Shown: positions 52,155 through 61,975, numbered from the stretch's first letter. The stretch is DNA of 64,000 bases from Vibrio sinensis (GCF_003605645.1 NZ_QVMU01000018.1:117-64116), one strand, 5' to 3'. Notes: generated by a model from the sequence alone, not told the origin. Numbers and translations: made by a program.

Positions 52155-53045
52155 ATGAACATTAAAAGCCTGAAGTTATTCATCCATTTATGTGAAAGTA
52201 AAAGCTTTGCAAAAACAGCTTCAGCTATGCACATAAGCCCATCCGCGCTTAGTCGTCAGATTCAAAAATTAGAAACTGAAACTGGGCAGGCCCTTTTTCT
52301 TCGTGACAATCGCAGCGTAGAACTGACACCAGCAGCTAAGAAACTACTTCCTGTTGCATTGAGAATTTCTGGGGAATGGCAGAGTTACCATCAGCATTTG
52401 AAGCAACTTAACCCTGAACTGCGGGGTGAAATTCGTTTGTTCTGCTCGGTCACCGCAAGCTACAGTCATCTGCCTCAATTGCTATCCGAGTTTCGACTCC
52501 AACATCCTTTTATTGAGTTCAAACTGTCAACGGGAGACCCAGCTCAAGCGATAGATAAATTACTCAATGGAGACGTGGATATTGCGATTTCTGCCCTCCC
52601 TGATCATTTACCAAATCGAGTCGCTTTCGAAACCATCAGTGAAATCCCACTTTCGGTGATTGCTCCAGATGGCGTCAGTAATTTTGCACAAGAGTTACAG
52701 AAAACATCACCTGATTGGTCAGAGGTTCCCTTTATCGTACCGGAAGCCGGAACGGCGAGAGACAGAGCAAATGCTTGGTTTAGAGAGATGAAAATTAAGC
52801 CTAACATCTATGCGCAGGTTTCTGGACACGAAGCCATCGTAAGTATGGTTGCACTTGGGTGCGGGGTCGGGATTGCTCCTGATGTGGTGATCAATAATAG
52901 TCCGGTACGAGATAAAATTGCCCGTTTGAAAGTCGCTTCTATTGAACCATTCAAACTAGGGGTATGCTGCAAAAAGTCAGAGCTCGAAAATCCGCTGGTT
53001 AAAGCGTTATGGAATGTGGCTCAAGCAAATTACATCACGCCATAG
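52155..53045 (+). CDS. ilvY: LysR-family activator of ilvC
   Basis: This is a 296-residue LysR regulator, the length of E. coli IlvY. The HTH (LKLFIHLCESKSFAKTASAMHISPSALSRQIQKLE) is at 5-39 and the effector domain follows. I place the start at 52155 (MNIKSLKLF); the in-frame ATG at 52131 overlaps the operator. Divergent position from ilvC supports the name. Confidence 0.93.
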   Translation: MNIKSLKLFIHLCESKSFAKTASAMHISPSALSRQIQKLETETGQALFLRDNRSVELTPAAKKLLPVALRISGEWQSYHQHLKQLNPELRGEIRLFCSVTASYSHLPQLLSEFRLQHPFIEFKLSTGDPAQAIDKLLNGDVDIAISALPDHLPNRVAFETISEIPLSVIAPDGVSNFAQELQKTSPDWSEVPFIVPEAGTARDRANAWFREMKIKPNIYAQVSGHEAIVSMVALGCGVGIAPDVVINNSPVRDKIARLKVASIEPFKLGVCCKKSELENPLVKALWNVAQANYITP

Positions 53046-53086
53046 CCTTTCGATGCCTAATTATCATCTCTATCGACTAGAAACCA

Positions 53087-53111
53087 AAAAGCCTCGCTAA
53101 AACGAGGCTTT
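53087..53111. terminator. Terminator between ilvY and hemN
   Basis: AAAGCCTCG/CGAGGCTTT stem. The T-run is better on the minus strand (hemN side). Confidence 0.8.
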
Positions 53112-53140
53112 ATGTTCAGTGTCACTCATCAAATGATGGA

Positions 53141-54529
53141 TTAAATAACGCGAGAAAACTGCTGCTGACGAGCGCGATCACGTAAGTACTTATCGAAACA
53201 CATACAAATATTACGAATCAACAAACGACCGCGCAATGTGACTCGAATTTCACTATCATCAACTTCAACTAGCTCATCATTAATAAAAGTTTGAAGCAGT
53301 TCCATATCCTGCTTAAAGTAATGATTAAACGTCAAACCAAATTCACGCTCAATGGCGGTTTTGTCGAGTTTGAAGTTACAGATAAGCTGTTTAATCACTT
53401 CACGACGAATCAGATCATCATTATCAAGCGCTACGCCTTTCCATAGCGCATGACGATGCTCATTCACTTGTGCGTAGTATTTTTTCAATTCTTTCTGGTT
53501 TTGAGCGTAAGCATCACCAATCATCGATATAGCTGATACACCAAAGCCGACTAAATCACACTCACCTTGGGTGGTGTAGCCTTGGAAATTACGATGCAAA
53601 ATACCCTCACGCTGAGCAACAGCAAGTTCATCATCTGGCAGTGCAAAATGGTCCATACCAATAAATTGATAACCCGCATCTGTTAGTGTTGAAATGGTAT
53701 CTTGTAGAATCGCCATTTTTTCTTCAGCAAGCGGTAAATCTTCATCTTTAATTTTGCGTTGCGCTGCAAACAACTGCGGCATATGAGCATAGTTAAAAAC
53801 AGATAAACGGCCCGGCTTCATTTGCAATACTTGTTGCATGGTGTCAGCAAATGACTGCTTCGTTTGCTTTGGTAAGCCATAAATAAGATCAAGGTTTGTC
53901 GAGCGGAAACCCAATTGCTTAGCACGGGCAACCATAGCAAAGATAAACTCTTCATCTTGCTCGCGGTTAACCAAAACTTGAACTTCTTTATTAAAATCTT
54001 GCACGCCAATGCTTAGGCGGTTAAAGCCCTCGCTGCGTAGGTGATCCAACATATCGAGCTCAATCTCGCGTGGATCCACTTCAATACTAATTTCAGCGGT
54101 TTCTTCAAAGAAAAATTCACCGCGTAATATCGCCATAACTCGGGTGATTTGGTCTTTAGATAGGAATGTTGGTGTACCACCGCCAAAATGAAGTTGAGTC
54201 ACTTTTCGGCCTTGTAGCAATGAAGCTCGAGTACGAATTTCTAACTCAAGTGCATCAAGGTATTCATCCGCTTTGTGTACGTGGCGAGTAATTACCTTAT
54301 TACAGCCGCAGTAGTAGCAAAGCTTATGACAAAATGGAATGTGTATGTACAAAGATAATGGACGTTCAGGGTATTCCGTACACGCCATATCAAAGTCTGC
54401 GCCAGTGAACGCTTCATGAAACTCTAAAGCGGTCGGGTAAGACGTGTAGCGAGGCCCAGAGTAGTTGTACTTATCGAGAATGGCTTGATCCCATACAATT
54501 TGTTGGCTTGCGACGACTGACTGCGACAT
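53141..54529 (-). CDS. hemN: Oxygen-independent coproporphyrinogen III dehydrogenase
   Basis: This is a 462-residue radical SAM enzyme of anaerobic haem synthesis. The 4Fe-4S motif is C67-x3-C71-x2-C74, with the extra C76 (PFCHKLCYYCGC) typical of HemN. GGGTPTFL and the N-terminal YNYSGPRYTSYPTA, needed for activity in HemN proper, are present. I looked for an FNR box upstream (TTGAT-N4-ATCAA) and saw none. Convergent with ilvY. Confidence 0.96.
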   Translation of the reverse strand: MSQSVVASQQIVWDQAILDKYNYSGPRYTSYPTALEFHEAFTGADFDMACTEYPERPLSLYIHIPFCHKLCYYCGCNKVITRHVHKADEYLDALELEIRTRASLLQGRKVTQLHFGGGTPTFLSKDQITRVMAILRGEFFFEETAEISIEVDPREIELDMLDHLRSEGFNRLSIGVQDFNKEVQVLVNREQDEEFIFAMVARAKQLGFRSTNLDLIYGLPKQTKQSFADTMQQVLQMKPGRLSVFNYAHMPQLFAAQRKIKDEDLPLAEEKMAILQDTISTLTDAGYQFIGMDHFALPDDELAVAQREGILHRNFQGYTTQGECDLVGFGVSAISMIGDAYAQNQKELKKYYAQVNEHRHALWKGVALDNDDLIRREVIKQLICNFKLDKTAIEREFGLTFNHYFKQDMELLQTFINDELVEVDDSEIRVTLRGRLLIRNICMCFDKYLRDRARQQQFSRVI

Positions 54530-54726
54530 ATACGACTTCCGTTTGTGACTTATTTGTTATTAACAGGCTATTTTGCCACACCTATAGGTGTTACGTAGAG
54601 TAGCAAAGCCTATTTTAAGAATGAAAATTCAGAACTGATAGCTCGATCACTTACTCTTTTTAAGTGTATACGTAATGACCTTAAATCGACATTACACAAA
54701 CAAAAGACCAGTGACCAAGCTAGCGA

Positions 54727-55215
54727 TTAGATCATTTGAATATTGATCTGATTATTTAAAGGTCGGATTTTTTGCTGAAGTAGCTTCAACTCTTCAATCA
54801 TCGCATCTTGTAAGCGAGATTCTGCTTTATGACGCGTAAGATTTTGCTGCATGCGTTCTTGCTTAGCCAGTTCCTGACGCTGTTCACCTCGAGGCATATC
54901 TTTTACAACATGATATAGCTCGGAGATAGCTGGATATTCTTGCTCGAAATCAACACGCTCATCGCCTTGGACGTAATCCATAATGCAATAAACACGAATG
55001 CTGATTTCTGACAAATCACACTGACCTTGAATTCCCGCTAAACATAACGTATTCACATTTTCAAAAATATTAGCGTTACGTTTTTCAATCGCGAGCTTAC
55101 GGTGTTGCAGCTGCAATTCCTTTTGCTTCTTAAGTTGGAGCAGAAGGTAACCCGCATATGATGCTAAGCCGAGGATTATGACTCCACCAGCAATGGCTAA
55201 TAAGGTTACACTCAT
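54727..55215 (-). CDS. DUF2489 family membrane-anchored protein
   Basis: This is a 162-residue protein of unknown function with one N-terminal transmembrane helix (LLAIAGGVIILGLASYAGYLLLQ) and a charged helical cytoplasmic part. It fits DUF2489, a gammaproteobacterial family next to yihI. It starts 9 nt after the yihI stop, so it is the third gene of the methyltransferase-yihI-DUF2489 unit. Confidence 0.8.
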   Translation of the reverse strand: MSVTLLAIAGGVIILGLASYAGYLLLQLKKQKELQLQHRKLAIEKRNANIFENVNTLCLAGIQGQCDLSEISIRVYCIMDYVQGDERVDFEQEYPAISELYHVVKDMPRGEQRQELAKQERMQQNLTRHKAESRLQDAMIEELKLLQQKIRPLNNQINIQMI

Positions 55216-55224
55216 GACTTCCCC

Positions 55225-55797
55225 TTACCCTTTAAATTGGTCCAAATCGATGTCTTCAAATTGAGAAAGCAAATCTTCATCTGAAGAAGATTTTTTACCT
55301 ACTTTTTTCGCACTAGGTGCAATAGAAGCAGCTTCATCTTCGTACTCTTCTTCAAGATCCGCATCTACTTCGTAGATACCTAGCTGCTTCATTAGAGCTT
55401 CGATGCGATTTAGTTTTTCATCTACATATTTCTGTAGACCAACACCAAGCTTCTCACCTTCTTCTAGACGATCTAATAGCACATTCAGTTGTGCATCATT
55501 CTCTAGCATTTCTAGTTCTTTCTCAGCGCTAATACGACGGTCAGCTTTGCTTAGTTTTTTCGGCGCTTCAACAATAAGAGGAATTTTTTTCTTACTGCCT
55601 AAGCGCGGATCACGCTGTTGTCCGTTACCTTGCTTATTTTGCTCTTTTGTTTCAGCGTTACGGCTACCGGTTTTCAGGCCTTTGCGGTTTTTAATACGCT
55701 TACGTAGACGACCGTCTACATCAGATTGACTACGGTTACGTACGACAATCACTTCACTACTACTTGTGCCCGAACGGCTTTTTTTAGTACGGCTCAT
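55225..55797 (-). CDS. yihI: Der GTPase-activating protein YihI
   Basis: This is a 190-residue protein with a very basic N-terminal half (RLRKRIKNRKGLKTGSRN) and an acidic C-terminal half (EEEYEDEAAS, DEDLLSQFEDIDLDQF). The YihI core (LSKADRRISAEKELEMLENDAQLNVLLDRLEEGE) is recognisable. In E. coli it stimulates the GTPase Der and so modulates 50S ribosome assembly. It overlaps the methyltransferase stop by 1 nt (TAATG). Confidence 0.92.
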   Translation of the reverse strand: MSRTKKSRSGTSSSEVIVVRNRSQSDVDGRLRKRIKNRKGLKTGSRNAETKEQNKQGNGQQRDPRLGSKKKIPLIVEAPKKLSKADRRISAEKELEMLENDAQLNVLLDRLEEGEKLGVGLQKYVDEKLNRIEALMKQLGIYEVDADLEEEYEDEAASIAPSAKKVGKKSSSDEDLLSQFEDIDLDQFKG

Positions 55798-56435
55798 TAC
55801 TGGGTTTTCCTCAGCAAAATTACATCATTTTCAATAAATTCAAGTTCGAGCTTATCCCGCTCCGCCAAGTACTGAAATGTTTTGCAGCTAAAAAACACCA
55901 CGTGAGTCAGGTCATTTTTATAGTGCCATCCAGCGAACGCTTCCACGTCGATTACCATCTTGGTCATCAAACCAATCCAGCCACCTGGTTTAACCAAATT
56001 CAACCATTGCTGCCACACTTTATCAGGCTCATATAAATGCTCGATAACTTCAGTGGCAGTAATAAAGTCATACGTATTTAGCAGTACCGACGTATCAGTA
56101 TGGTAGTAAATATCGTACAACTGCATTGTGTGTCCGTGTTCTTGCAACATAATTGATAATGTTGGACCGGGACCACAACCAAAATCTAACCCATTCGAGT
56201 TTGGCGCCACTTTTTCTAGTAACGGAACTGAAAGCCGAGATAAAAAGCGACGGTAACCTACATCTGTAGGGTTATTCTCATGCAGATCATAGTGCGCTTT
56301 TTCTGCCTTTGCATCCAAACGTTGTTCTGGGTTTACAAACACCAAATCGCAACGTTGGCATTGCAGATACTCACGACGCTTATCTACAAAGTATTGCGGA
56401 GTTTGTGTGCTTTGACAAAGTGGGCAGTTATGCAT
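55797..56435 (-). CDS. SAM-dependent methyltransferase with N-terminal zinc ribbon
   Basis: This is a 212-residue protein. A CxxC pair at the start (NCPLCQST, LQCQRCDLVF) suggests a small zinc ribbon. A class I SAM domain follows: motif I GLDFGCGPGPTL and TATEVIEHLYEP. The substrate is unknown. Coupling to yihI (1-nt overlap) hints at a link with ribosome assembly, but that is inference. Confidence 0.82.
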   Translation of the reverse strand: MHNCPLCQSTQTPQYFVDKRREYLQCQRCDLVFVNPEQRLDAKAEKAHYDLHENNPTDVGYRRFLSRLSVPLLEKVAPNSNGLDFGCGPGPTLSIMLQEHGHTMQLYDIYYHTDTSVLLNTYDFITATEVIEHLYEPDKVWQQWLNLVKPGGWIGLMTKMVIDVEAFAGWHYKNDLTHVVFFSCKTFQYLAERDKLELEFIENDVILLRKTQ

Positions 56436-56533
56436 CTATCCATCCTCAAATAAGGATGCGAAACATACCAGAAACTCACTATAGAGTGGAGCCCTATTGC
56501 GTAAATAATCGTCAATTTGGTAAAAATAGATAT

Positions 56534-56563
56534 AAAAAAAGCGATAGGTAGACCCTATCGCTT
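56534..56563 (-). terminator. CsrC terminator
   Basis: AAAGCGATAGG/CCTATCGCTTT stem, 5-nt loop, T-run on minus. Confidence 0.85.
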
Positions 56564-56923
56564 TCTAAATGCCACTTGGCAAAACTTAGTTGCACAAAAC
56601 AATGTGCCACCAAAATCCATTTGTTGTTTCCGCTTTCCTTGCTAAAAGGGTATCGTTTTTCATCATCCTAATGAATTTTAGCTTTCCGTTTTTAACATCC
56701 TATCACTGGGTTCACCCTGAACCGGATCCATTTCACTGTCTACACCATTAGACAAATCGACCATCCCTATCCAGTAAGTCTCCGACCTACTAAAGTTCCA
56801 TCTTGACTCTTTCAGATATTCCTTACCTGCATCCTTGGAGACAAGCCTTGTCTTAAATCCATTATGTAGCATCCTGCTATTGGGATTACTTTATCCCATC
56901 TCGATAACGAGGCAAGGCTCCAA
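56534..56923 (-). ncRNA. csrC: CsrC-like CsrA-sequestering RNA
   Basis: Read on minus, ~390 nt carry about 17 GGA motifs (CAGGATG, AAGGATG, TAGGATG, AGGGATGG and others) and no supported protein. The position, between engB and yihI, is exactly that of csrC in E. coli. It ends in a strong terminator (GCGATAGG/CCTATCGC plus seven T). A possible -10 TAAAAT is at 56930-56935, and a perfect UvrY half-site (TCTCTTACA) at 57024-57032, ~100 bp upstream. The 5' end is inferred. It would act with CsrB to titrate CsrA. Confidence 0.8.
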
Positions 56924-57092
56924 CCAAAAATTTTAGCGACAATTTATCAAGCATATACAATGGCATTTAAAATCAGAACCTTATAAATAAGAGAGAGAAA
57001 TTGACCGAAAATGATATGGTCATTCTCTTACAACAAGAGGAGCAAGTTGGCTCTCTTCTCCCATTTTTCCATTGTGATACTGCTCAAAAGAA

Positions 57093-57119
57093 AAAGCCCC
57101 AGCAGTTGGCTGAGGCTTT
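57093..57119 (-). terminator. Terminator of cytochrome c4
   Basis: On minus, AAGCCTCAGC/GCTGGGGCTT (one mismatch) followed by TTTTCTTTT. Confidence 0.8.
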
Positions 57120-57152
57120 ATCATGTTAAATTGCTCGAACGATTATAGGTGA

Positions 57153-57770
57153 TTAGTGAAGGCCACCAACATAGTTAGAAAGGACGGTAATATCTTCATC
57201 CGTTAACTTTTTCGCTACATCACTCATCATGGCATTCATATCATTACCACGTGTTCCTGAACGGAATTTCTCGAGTTGTAGTTTAATATAATCTGCATGT
57301 TGCCCCGAAATTTTAGGGAAACCAGACAGTTCAGTGCCATTACCTCGTGGGCCATGACAAGCGATACATGCGGTTAAACCACGCTCAGGATCGCCAGCTG
57401 CATATAGCTGTTTACCCGACTCAACAACATTTTCTGGAGTCGTATTCGATGAAATTGGTAGTGATGCATAGTAAGCAGCGAGATCTTTCATGTCTTGTTC
57501 AGACAGAGGCATCGCCATACCACTCATGACAGGGTCCATGCGGCCTTGCTTACCATTGCTCGTCATCCCAAGTTTAAGGTCTTTTAACTGCTTTTCGATA
57601 TACTTAGCATGTTGACCGGCAAGTTTTGGGTACATTTCAAGTTGACTGTTGCCATCTGCTCCATGACAGGCAACACAGGTTTGAGATTTTGCTTTACCAG
57701 CCTCGATGCTGCCTTGGGCCCATACGGAGCAGCTGGCGAAAAGACTCAAGATTAGCGCTAATTTCTTCAT
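57153..57770 (-). CDS. Dihaem cytochrome c4
   Basis: This is a 205-residue exported protein with signal peptide (cleavage after VWA, ~18) and two haem domains. CVACH is at 32-36 and CIACH at 135-139, each followed by GxxGN and a later axial Met (SGMAMPLS, NDMNAMMSD). Cytochrome c4 carries electrons to cbb3-type oxidases in Vibrio and Pseudomonas. It is divergent from engB. Confidence 0.95.
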   Translation of the reverse strand: MKKLALILSLFASCSVWAQGSIEAGKAKSQTCVACHGADGNSQLEMYPKLAGQHAKYIEKQLKDLKLGMTSNGKQGRMDPVMSGMAMPLSEQDMKDLAAYYASLPISSNTTPENVVESGKQLYAAGDPERGLTACIACHGPRGNGTELSGFPKISGQHADYIKLQLEKFRSGTRGNDMNAMMSDVAKKLTDEDITVLSNYVGGLH

Positions 57771-57938
57771 GACATTCCATTTATAATTATCAAGCTTCCA
57801 AGCACCACTGATCAGTTGCTACTCACTCTCAGTGGCGACTCATGGTACAATAGGCGACCTTATGCCGAGCACGGTTATTTTACACATTTTCACAAAAAAG
57901 TAATCAATCGACTACACAAAGTCGAGATGGAGTTAACA

Positions 57939-58637
57939 GTGAGCGTAAAAATTAGTTACCAAAACACCCATTTCATCACAAGTGCACCTGATATTCGTGC
58001 CTTGCCAGAAGATGAAGGCATCGAAATTGCGTTTGCTGGCCGCTCCAACGCAGGTAAGTCAAGTTCTCTGAACCGCCTTACTAACCAAAGAAGCTTGGCT
58101 AAAACCAGTAAAACTCCTGGTCGTACGCAGTTGATTAACCTATTCAAGGTTACTGATGGTTGCCATATCGTCGACCTTCCGGGATATGGTTTTGCTCAGG
58201 TTCCGATTGAACTAAAGAAAAAATGGCAGAAATCTCTGGGTGAATACCTGCAAAAACGTCGTTGTCTGAAAGGGCTTGTCGTTTTAATGGATATCCGTCA
58301 CCCAATGAAAGATCTCGACCAACAACTTATTTACTGGGCAGTCGATAGTAATATCCCTGTACAGGTGCTATTAACGAAAGCAGACAAACTGAAAAGTGGC
58401 GCTCGTAAAGCACAACTACTTAAGATCCGTGAATCATCACAGGGCTTTGGTGGTACGGTAAAAGTTGACGTATTTTCTTCATTGAAAGGAATTGGTGTTG
58501 ATGTTCTTCGCAACAAGCTTGATGAATGGTTTGCTCCTGCTTTTGAAAATGCAGATCAAGACATTGAACTGTTAGACGAACAATCAGTACAAGAAATGGA
58601 TAGCCACAACGAAGATGGCAACGAGAAATTAAGCTAA
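57939..58637 (+). CDS. engB: Ribosome-biogenesis GTPase EngB (YsxC/YihA)
   Basis: This is a 232-residue TRAFAC GTPase needed for 50S assembly. G1 is AGRSNAGKSS, G3 DLPGYGFA and G4 TKAD. The start is most likely GTG at 57939 (read MSVKISYQNTHF), with GGAG 6 nt before it and a perfect match to the family start; the longer ORF (57816) is not supported. The C-terminal tail (DIELLDEQSVQEMDSHNEDG) is longer and more acidic than in E. coli. Confidence 0.94.
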   Translation: MSVKISYQNTHFITSAPDIRALPEDEGIEIAFAGRSNAGKSSSLNRLTNQRSLAKTSKTPGRTQLINLFKVTDGCHIVDLPGYGFAQVPIELKKKWQKSLGEYLQKRRCLKGLVVLMDIRHPMKDLDQQLIYWAVDSNIPVQVLLTKADKLKSGARKAQLLKIRESSQGFGGTVKVDVFSSLKGIGVDVLRNKLDEWFAPAFENADQDIELLDEQSVQEMDSHNEDGNEKLS

Positions 58638-58691
58638 GAACTTACGTTTAAGCTTAGATTCGTAACCATCTCACTGTGCATGAAAATAGAG

Positions 58692-58717
58692 ACCCTGCCT
58701 TATGGCGGGGTTTTTTA
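58692..58717 (+). terminator. Terminator of engB
   Basis: ACCCTGCC-TTAT-GGCGGGGT (one G-T pair) followed by TTTTT. Confidence 0.85.
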
Positions 58718-58895
58718 CATTCATAAAAACTATAGCAACTGCCGATTGATATAAAAAATAATATAAATATCTTCTGAGTTACACTAAATGTAACAAATTT
58801 TCAGAAATCAGCTATTTTATAAGGAGTTTAGTGGTGAAGAGGTCGCAGAAAAAGCTTCGAATATGAGAGGTAGGGAAATTTTTCTTTGCCACAAT

Positions 58896-59000
58896 AAAAA
58901 ACGCCCCAGTCAAAAGCTGACTGGGGCGGCTGAATCAGCCTAATCCAATAACGTGAAACAAAAGGTCTGAAAGATAGAACATCTTACCTCTGTACCCTAC
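58896..59000 (-). ncRNA. spf: Spot 42 RNA
   Basis: The minus strand reads GTAGGGTACAGAGGTAAGAT at the 5' end and ends in GCCCCAGTC/GACTGGGGC plus T-run, nearly identical to Spot 42. It lies between polA and engB as in E. coli. This Hfq-dependent RNA represses non-preferred carbon use and is itself repressed by cAMP-CRP. The rest of the 58638-59173 gap holds the engB and polA terminators. Confidence 0.95.
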
Positions 59001-59112
59001 AGAATTAATGTACAACAATTGGTCAGAAATGAAAATAGTTTTTGTAAGTTTTTTTCATAAAAGTACAAGGAACATACAAGACAACAAATGGCCAATTGAT
59101 TTTATAAACATC

Positions 59113-59140
59113 AAAAAAAGCCAGCGTTTGTGCGCTGGCT
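59113..59140 (-). terminator. Terminator of polA
   Basis: On minus, AGCCAGCG/CGCTGGCT stem with 6-nt loop, followed by seven T. Confidence 0.88.
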
Positions 59141-59173
59141 CATGTAATTAGCTTGATTCTGATTGAATATTGT

Positions 59174-61975
59174 CTAGTGCGCTTGATCCCAGTTGTCACC
59201 GTGACCAGCTTCTGCAATCAGTGGTACATCTAGAGCCGCTGCAGATTCCATCAATTTCTGTACTTTTATTTCAATCTCAGCCAAAGCTGATTCTTGTACT
59301 TCAAAAACCAGTTCATCGTGCACTTGCATGAGCAGTTTCACACGCCCATCTCCCTCAGCTTGAATCCACTCATCAACTAAAAGCATTGCCTTCTTGATGA
59401 TATCAGCCGCTGTGCCTTGCATAGGAGCATTGATTGCTGCTCGCTCTGCAGCTTTACGACGCATACCATTACGAGATTGAATTTCAGGTAAGTGCAAACG
59501 ACGGCCAAAAATGGTTTCAACATAGCCGAGCTCTGAAGCAGAGCTACGTGTATCTTCCATATATTGCATCACGCCAGGATAACGTTCGAAGTATTTATCC
59601 ATGTATAGCTGTGCTTCACTGCGAGGGATGCCCAGTTGCTTAGCTAAACCAAACGCGCTCATACCATAAATCAAGCCAAAGTTGACGGCTTTCGCACGGC
59701 GGCGTTGCTCACTGGTCACATCGTTAATATCAACACCAATAATCTCCGCGGCGGTCGCAGCGTGAATATCTTTACCTTGTTGGAAAGCTTCAAGTAACGC
59801 TTTATCGCCAGATAAGTGCGCCATAATCCGCAGCTCAATTTGAGAGTAATCGACAGCCAAGATTTTATACCCATGAGGTGCAATAAATGCTTGGCGAATA
59901 CGACGTCCCTCTTCGTTACGAATTGGAATATTCTGCAAGTTAGGATCGGTAGAAGACAAACGCCCCGTTGCCGTGACTGCTTGATGATACGATGTATGTA
60001 CTCTTCCCGTTTCAGGGTTAATCATCTTCGGTAGTTTATCGGTATAGGTCGATTTAAGCTTCGCTAAGCCTCGGTATTCAAGAATCAGTTTAGGTAATGG
60101 GTAATCCAATGCCAGTTCTTGCAATACTTCTTCATTGGTTGATGGCGTGCCTGATGGCGTTTTCTTGATAACTGGTAAACCCATCTTTTCAAATAGCAAC
60201 GCTTGAAGCTGCTTTGGTGAGTTCATATTGAACTCTTGCTCCGCCACTTCATAAGCTTGTTGTTCTAACTCATCAAGACGCGCAGCAATTTCCTGTGATT
60301 GGCTAGACAGCATCATATCGTCAATCAATACACCAGTACGCTCAATACGAGAGATGACCGGAACCAATGGCATTTCTATTTCTTGGTATATGCGGTTAAG
60401 CTTCTCATCTTTTTCAAGATTAGCATTCAAGCGATGGTGTAAGCGCAAAGTAACATCAGCATCTTCTGCGGCATAAGGCGACGCTTGCTCTAAATCTATT
60501 TGATTAAATGTCAGCTGTTTTTTACCTTTACCCGCAATTTGCTCAAACGAGATACAGCTGTGTTGAAGGAAGCGTAAAGCTAAGCTGTCCATATCATGTT
60601 TACCACCCACGCTGTTATAAACGTAAGAAGCCAACATGGTGTCAAACTTAATACCTCGCATTTCAATGCCGTAGCGTGCTAATACGCTTGCATCATATTT
60701 TAGGTTTTGACCCACTTTTGCTTGTGCTGAATCTTCTAAAATAGGCTTAAGTTGTTCAAGTACCCAATCACGCTCTAGCTGTACTGGTGCATCAAGATAG
60801 TCATGAGCAACAGGAACATAAGCAGCAACACCTTCTTCTGTGGCAAAAGAGACACCAACAAGATTCGCTACCATATAATCTAAACTATCGGTTTCAGTAT
60901 CAAAGGCGAATACTTCTGATGCTTTAAGCTTTTCCAACCAAACTTGGAATGTCTCTTGATCTAAAATAGTTTCGTATTGGCTGCGATCAATCGATACCGA
61001 CGAGGTATCCATTTCAATCTCTGATGTGCTGCTGTCAGTGCGGGCTGAACGCATCGCTCCTGATTTCTCATCAGCTTCAACCGAACCAGAACCACCGTCT
61101 AGTAATTCATTTAACCATGACTTAAAAACAAGGCTGCCATAAAGCTTAATCAACTCATCTTTATTCGGCTCGGATTTCACTAATGATTCCGGTGACTCTT
61201 CAAGCTCAACGTCTAATTTGATTGTCGCTAGCTCGTAAGACATTAACGCATTGTCTTTATTGTCTAGTAACTTCTTCGCCATCGTCTTAGAGCCACGGAA
61301 ACCGAGAGGAGCAATATCATCAAGGTTTTCATACAGCGTCTCTAAGCTACCAATACCTTGTAATAGTGCTGTCGCTGTTTTATCACCTACGCCGGGAACG
61401 CCTGGAATGTTATCGACCTTGTCGCCCATTAGTGCAAGGTAATCAATGATAAGTTCAGGTGGAATACCAAACTTTTCGATCACGCCCTCTCTATCCATCA
61501 CCACGTTTGTCATTGTGTTGATCAGAGTTACGTTCTCATCAACCAATTGAGCCATATCTTTATCACCGGTGCTGATCAAAACAGGCATACCAAGCTGAGA
61601 TGCTTGGTGAGCCAATGTTCCGATCACGTCATCTGCTTCGACACCCGAAATAGAAATCAACGGAAGACCCATTGCTCGAATGACGTTGTGTAACGGCTCA
61701 ATCTGGCAACGAAGATCATCAGGCATTGGCGGGCGATTGGCTTTATATTCAGGATACAGATCATCACGGAATGTTTTGCCTTTAGCATCAAACACCACCG
61801 CTATACGATCAGAAGCAAACTGACGCATCATGCTACGTAACATGTTAACCACGCCATATACGGCATTTGTTGGTATCTCACCATTACTCATGGTGCCTGG
61901 GTAAGCATGAAATGCGCGATATAAATAAGAAGAACCATCGATGAGGATCAAAGGGTTGTCAGGAATGCGAGCCAT
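59174..61975 (-). CDS. polA: DNA polymerase I
   Basis: This is a 933-residue three-domain polymerase: 5'-3' exonuclease (1-~295; LILIDGSSYLYRAFHA, GVEADDVIGTLA, ISTGDKDMAQLV), 3'-5' exonuclease with active-site D359/E361 (FAFDTETDSL) so proofreading appears intact, and a family A polymerase (DYSQIELRIMAHLSGD; RRAKAVNFGLIYGMSAFG; MQVHDELVFEV). A Ser/Glu-rich linker near 295-330 is longer than in E. coli. Upstream, paired DnaA-box-like sites lie at 62105-62137. Confidence 0.98.
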   Translation of the reverse strand: MARIPDNPLILIDGSSYLYRAFHAYPGTMSNGEIPTNAVYGVVNMLRSMMRQFASDRIAVVFDAKGKTFRDDLYPEYKANRPPMPDDLRCQIEPLHNVIRAMGLPLISISGVEADDVIGTLAHQASQLGMPVLISTGDKDMAQLVDENVTLINTMTNVVMDREGVIEKFGIPPELIIDYLALMGDKVDNIPGVPGVGDKTATALLQGIGSLETLYENLDDIAPLGFRGSKTMAKKLLDNKDNALMSYELATIKLDVELEESPESLVKSEPNKDELIKLYGSLVFKSWLNELLDGGSGSVEADEKSGAMRSARTDSSTSEIEMDTSSVSIDRSQYETILDQETFQVWLEKLKASEVFAFDTETDSLDYMVANLVGVSFATEEGVAAYVPVAHDYLDAPVQLERDWVLEQLKPILEDSAQAKVGQNLKYDASVLARYGIEMRGIKFDTMLASYVYNSVGGKHDMDSLALRFLQHSCISFEQIAGKGKKQLTFNQIDLEQASPYAAEDADVTLRLHHRLNANLEKDEKLNRIYQEIEMPLVPVISRIERTGVLIDDMMLSSQSQEIAARLDELEQQAYEVAEQEFNMNSPKQLQALLFEKMGLPVIKKTPSGTPSTNEEVLQELALDYPLPKLILEYRGLAKLKSTYTDKLPKMINPETGRVHTSYHQAVTATGRLSSTDPNLQNIPIRNEEGRRIRQAFIAPHGYKILAVDYSQIELRIMAHLSGDKALLEAFQQGKDIHAATAAEIIGVDINDVTSEQRRRAKAVNFGLIYGMSAFGLAKQLGIPRSEAQLYMDKYFERYPGVMQYMEDTRSSASELGYVETIFGRRLHLPEIQSRNGMRRKAAERAAINAPMQGTAADIIKKAMLLVDEWIQAEGDGRVKLLMQVHDELVFEVQESALAEIEIKVQKLMESAAALDVPLIAEAGHGDNWDQAH

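Noticed and set aside
56678..56872. A 64-codon open frame on minus within the 56.5-56.9 kb gap
   Set aside because: It lies inside the CsrC-like RNA; the GGA-rich repeats create an open frame, and there is no ribosome binding site.
57816..57938. N-terminal extension of EngB
   Set aside because: The extension has no family similarity, and GGAG precedes the GTG at 57939, which gives the conserved start.
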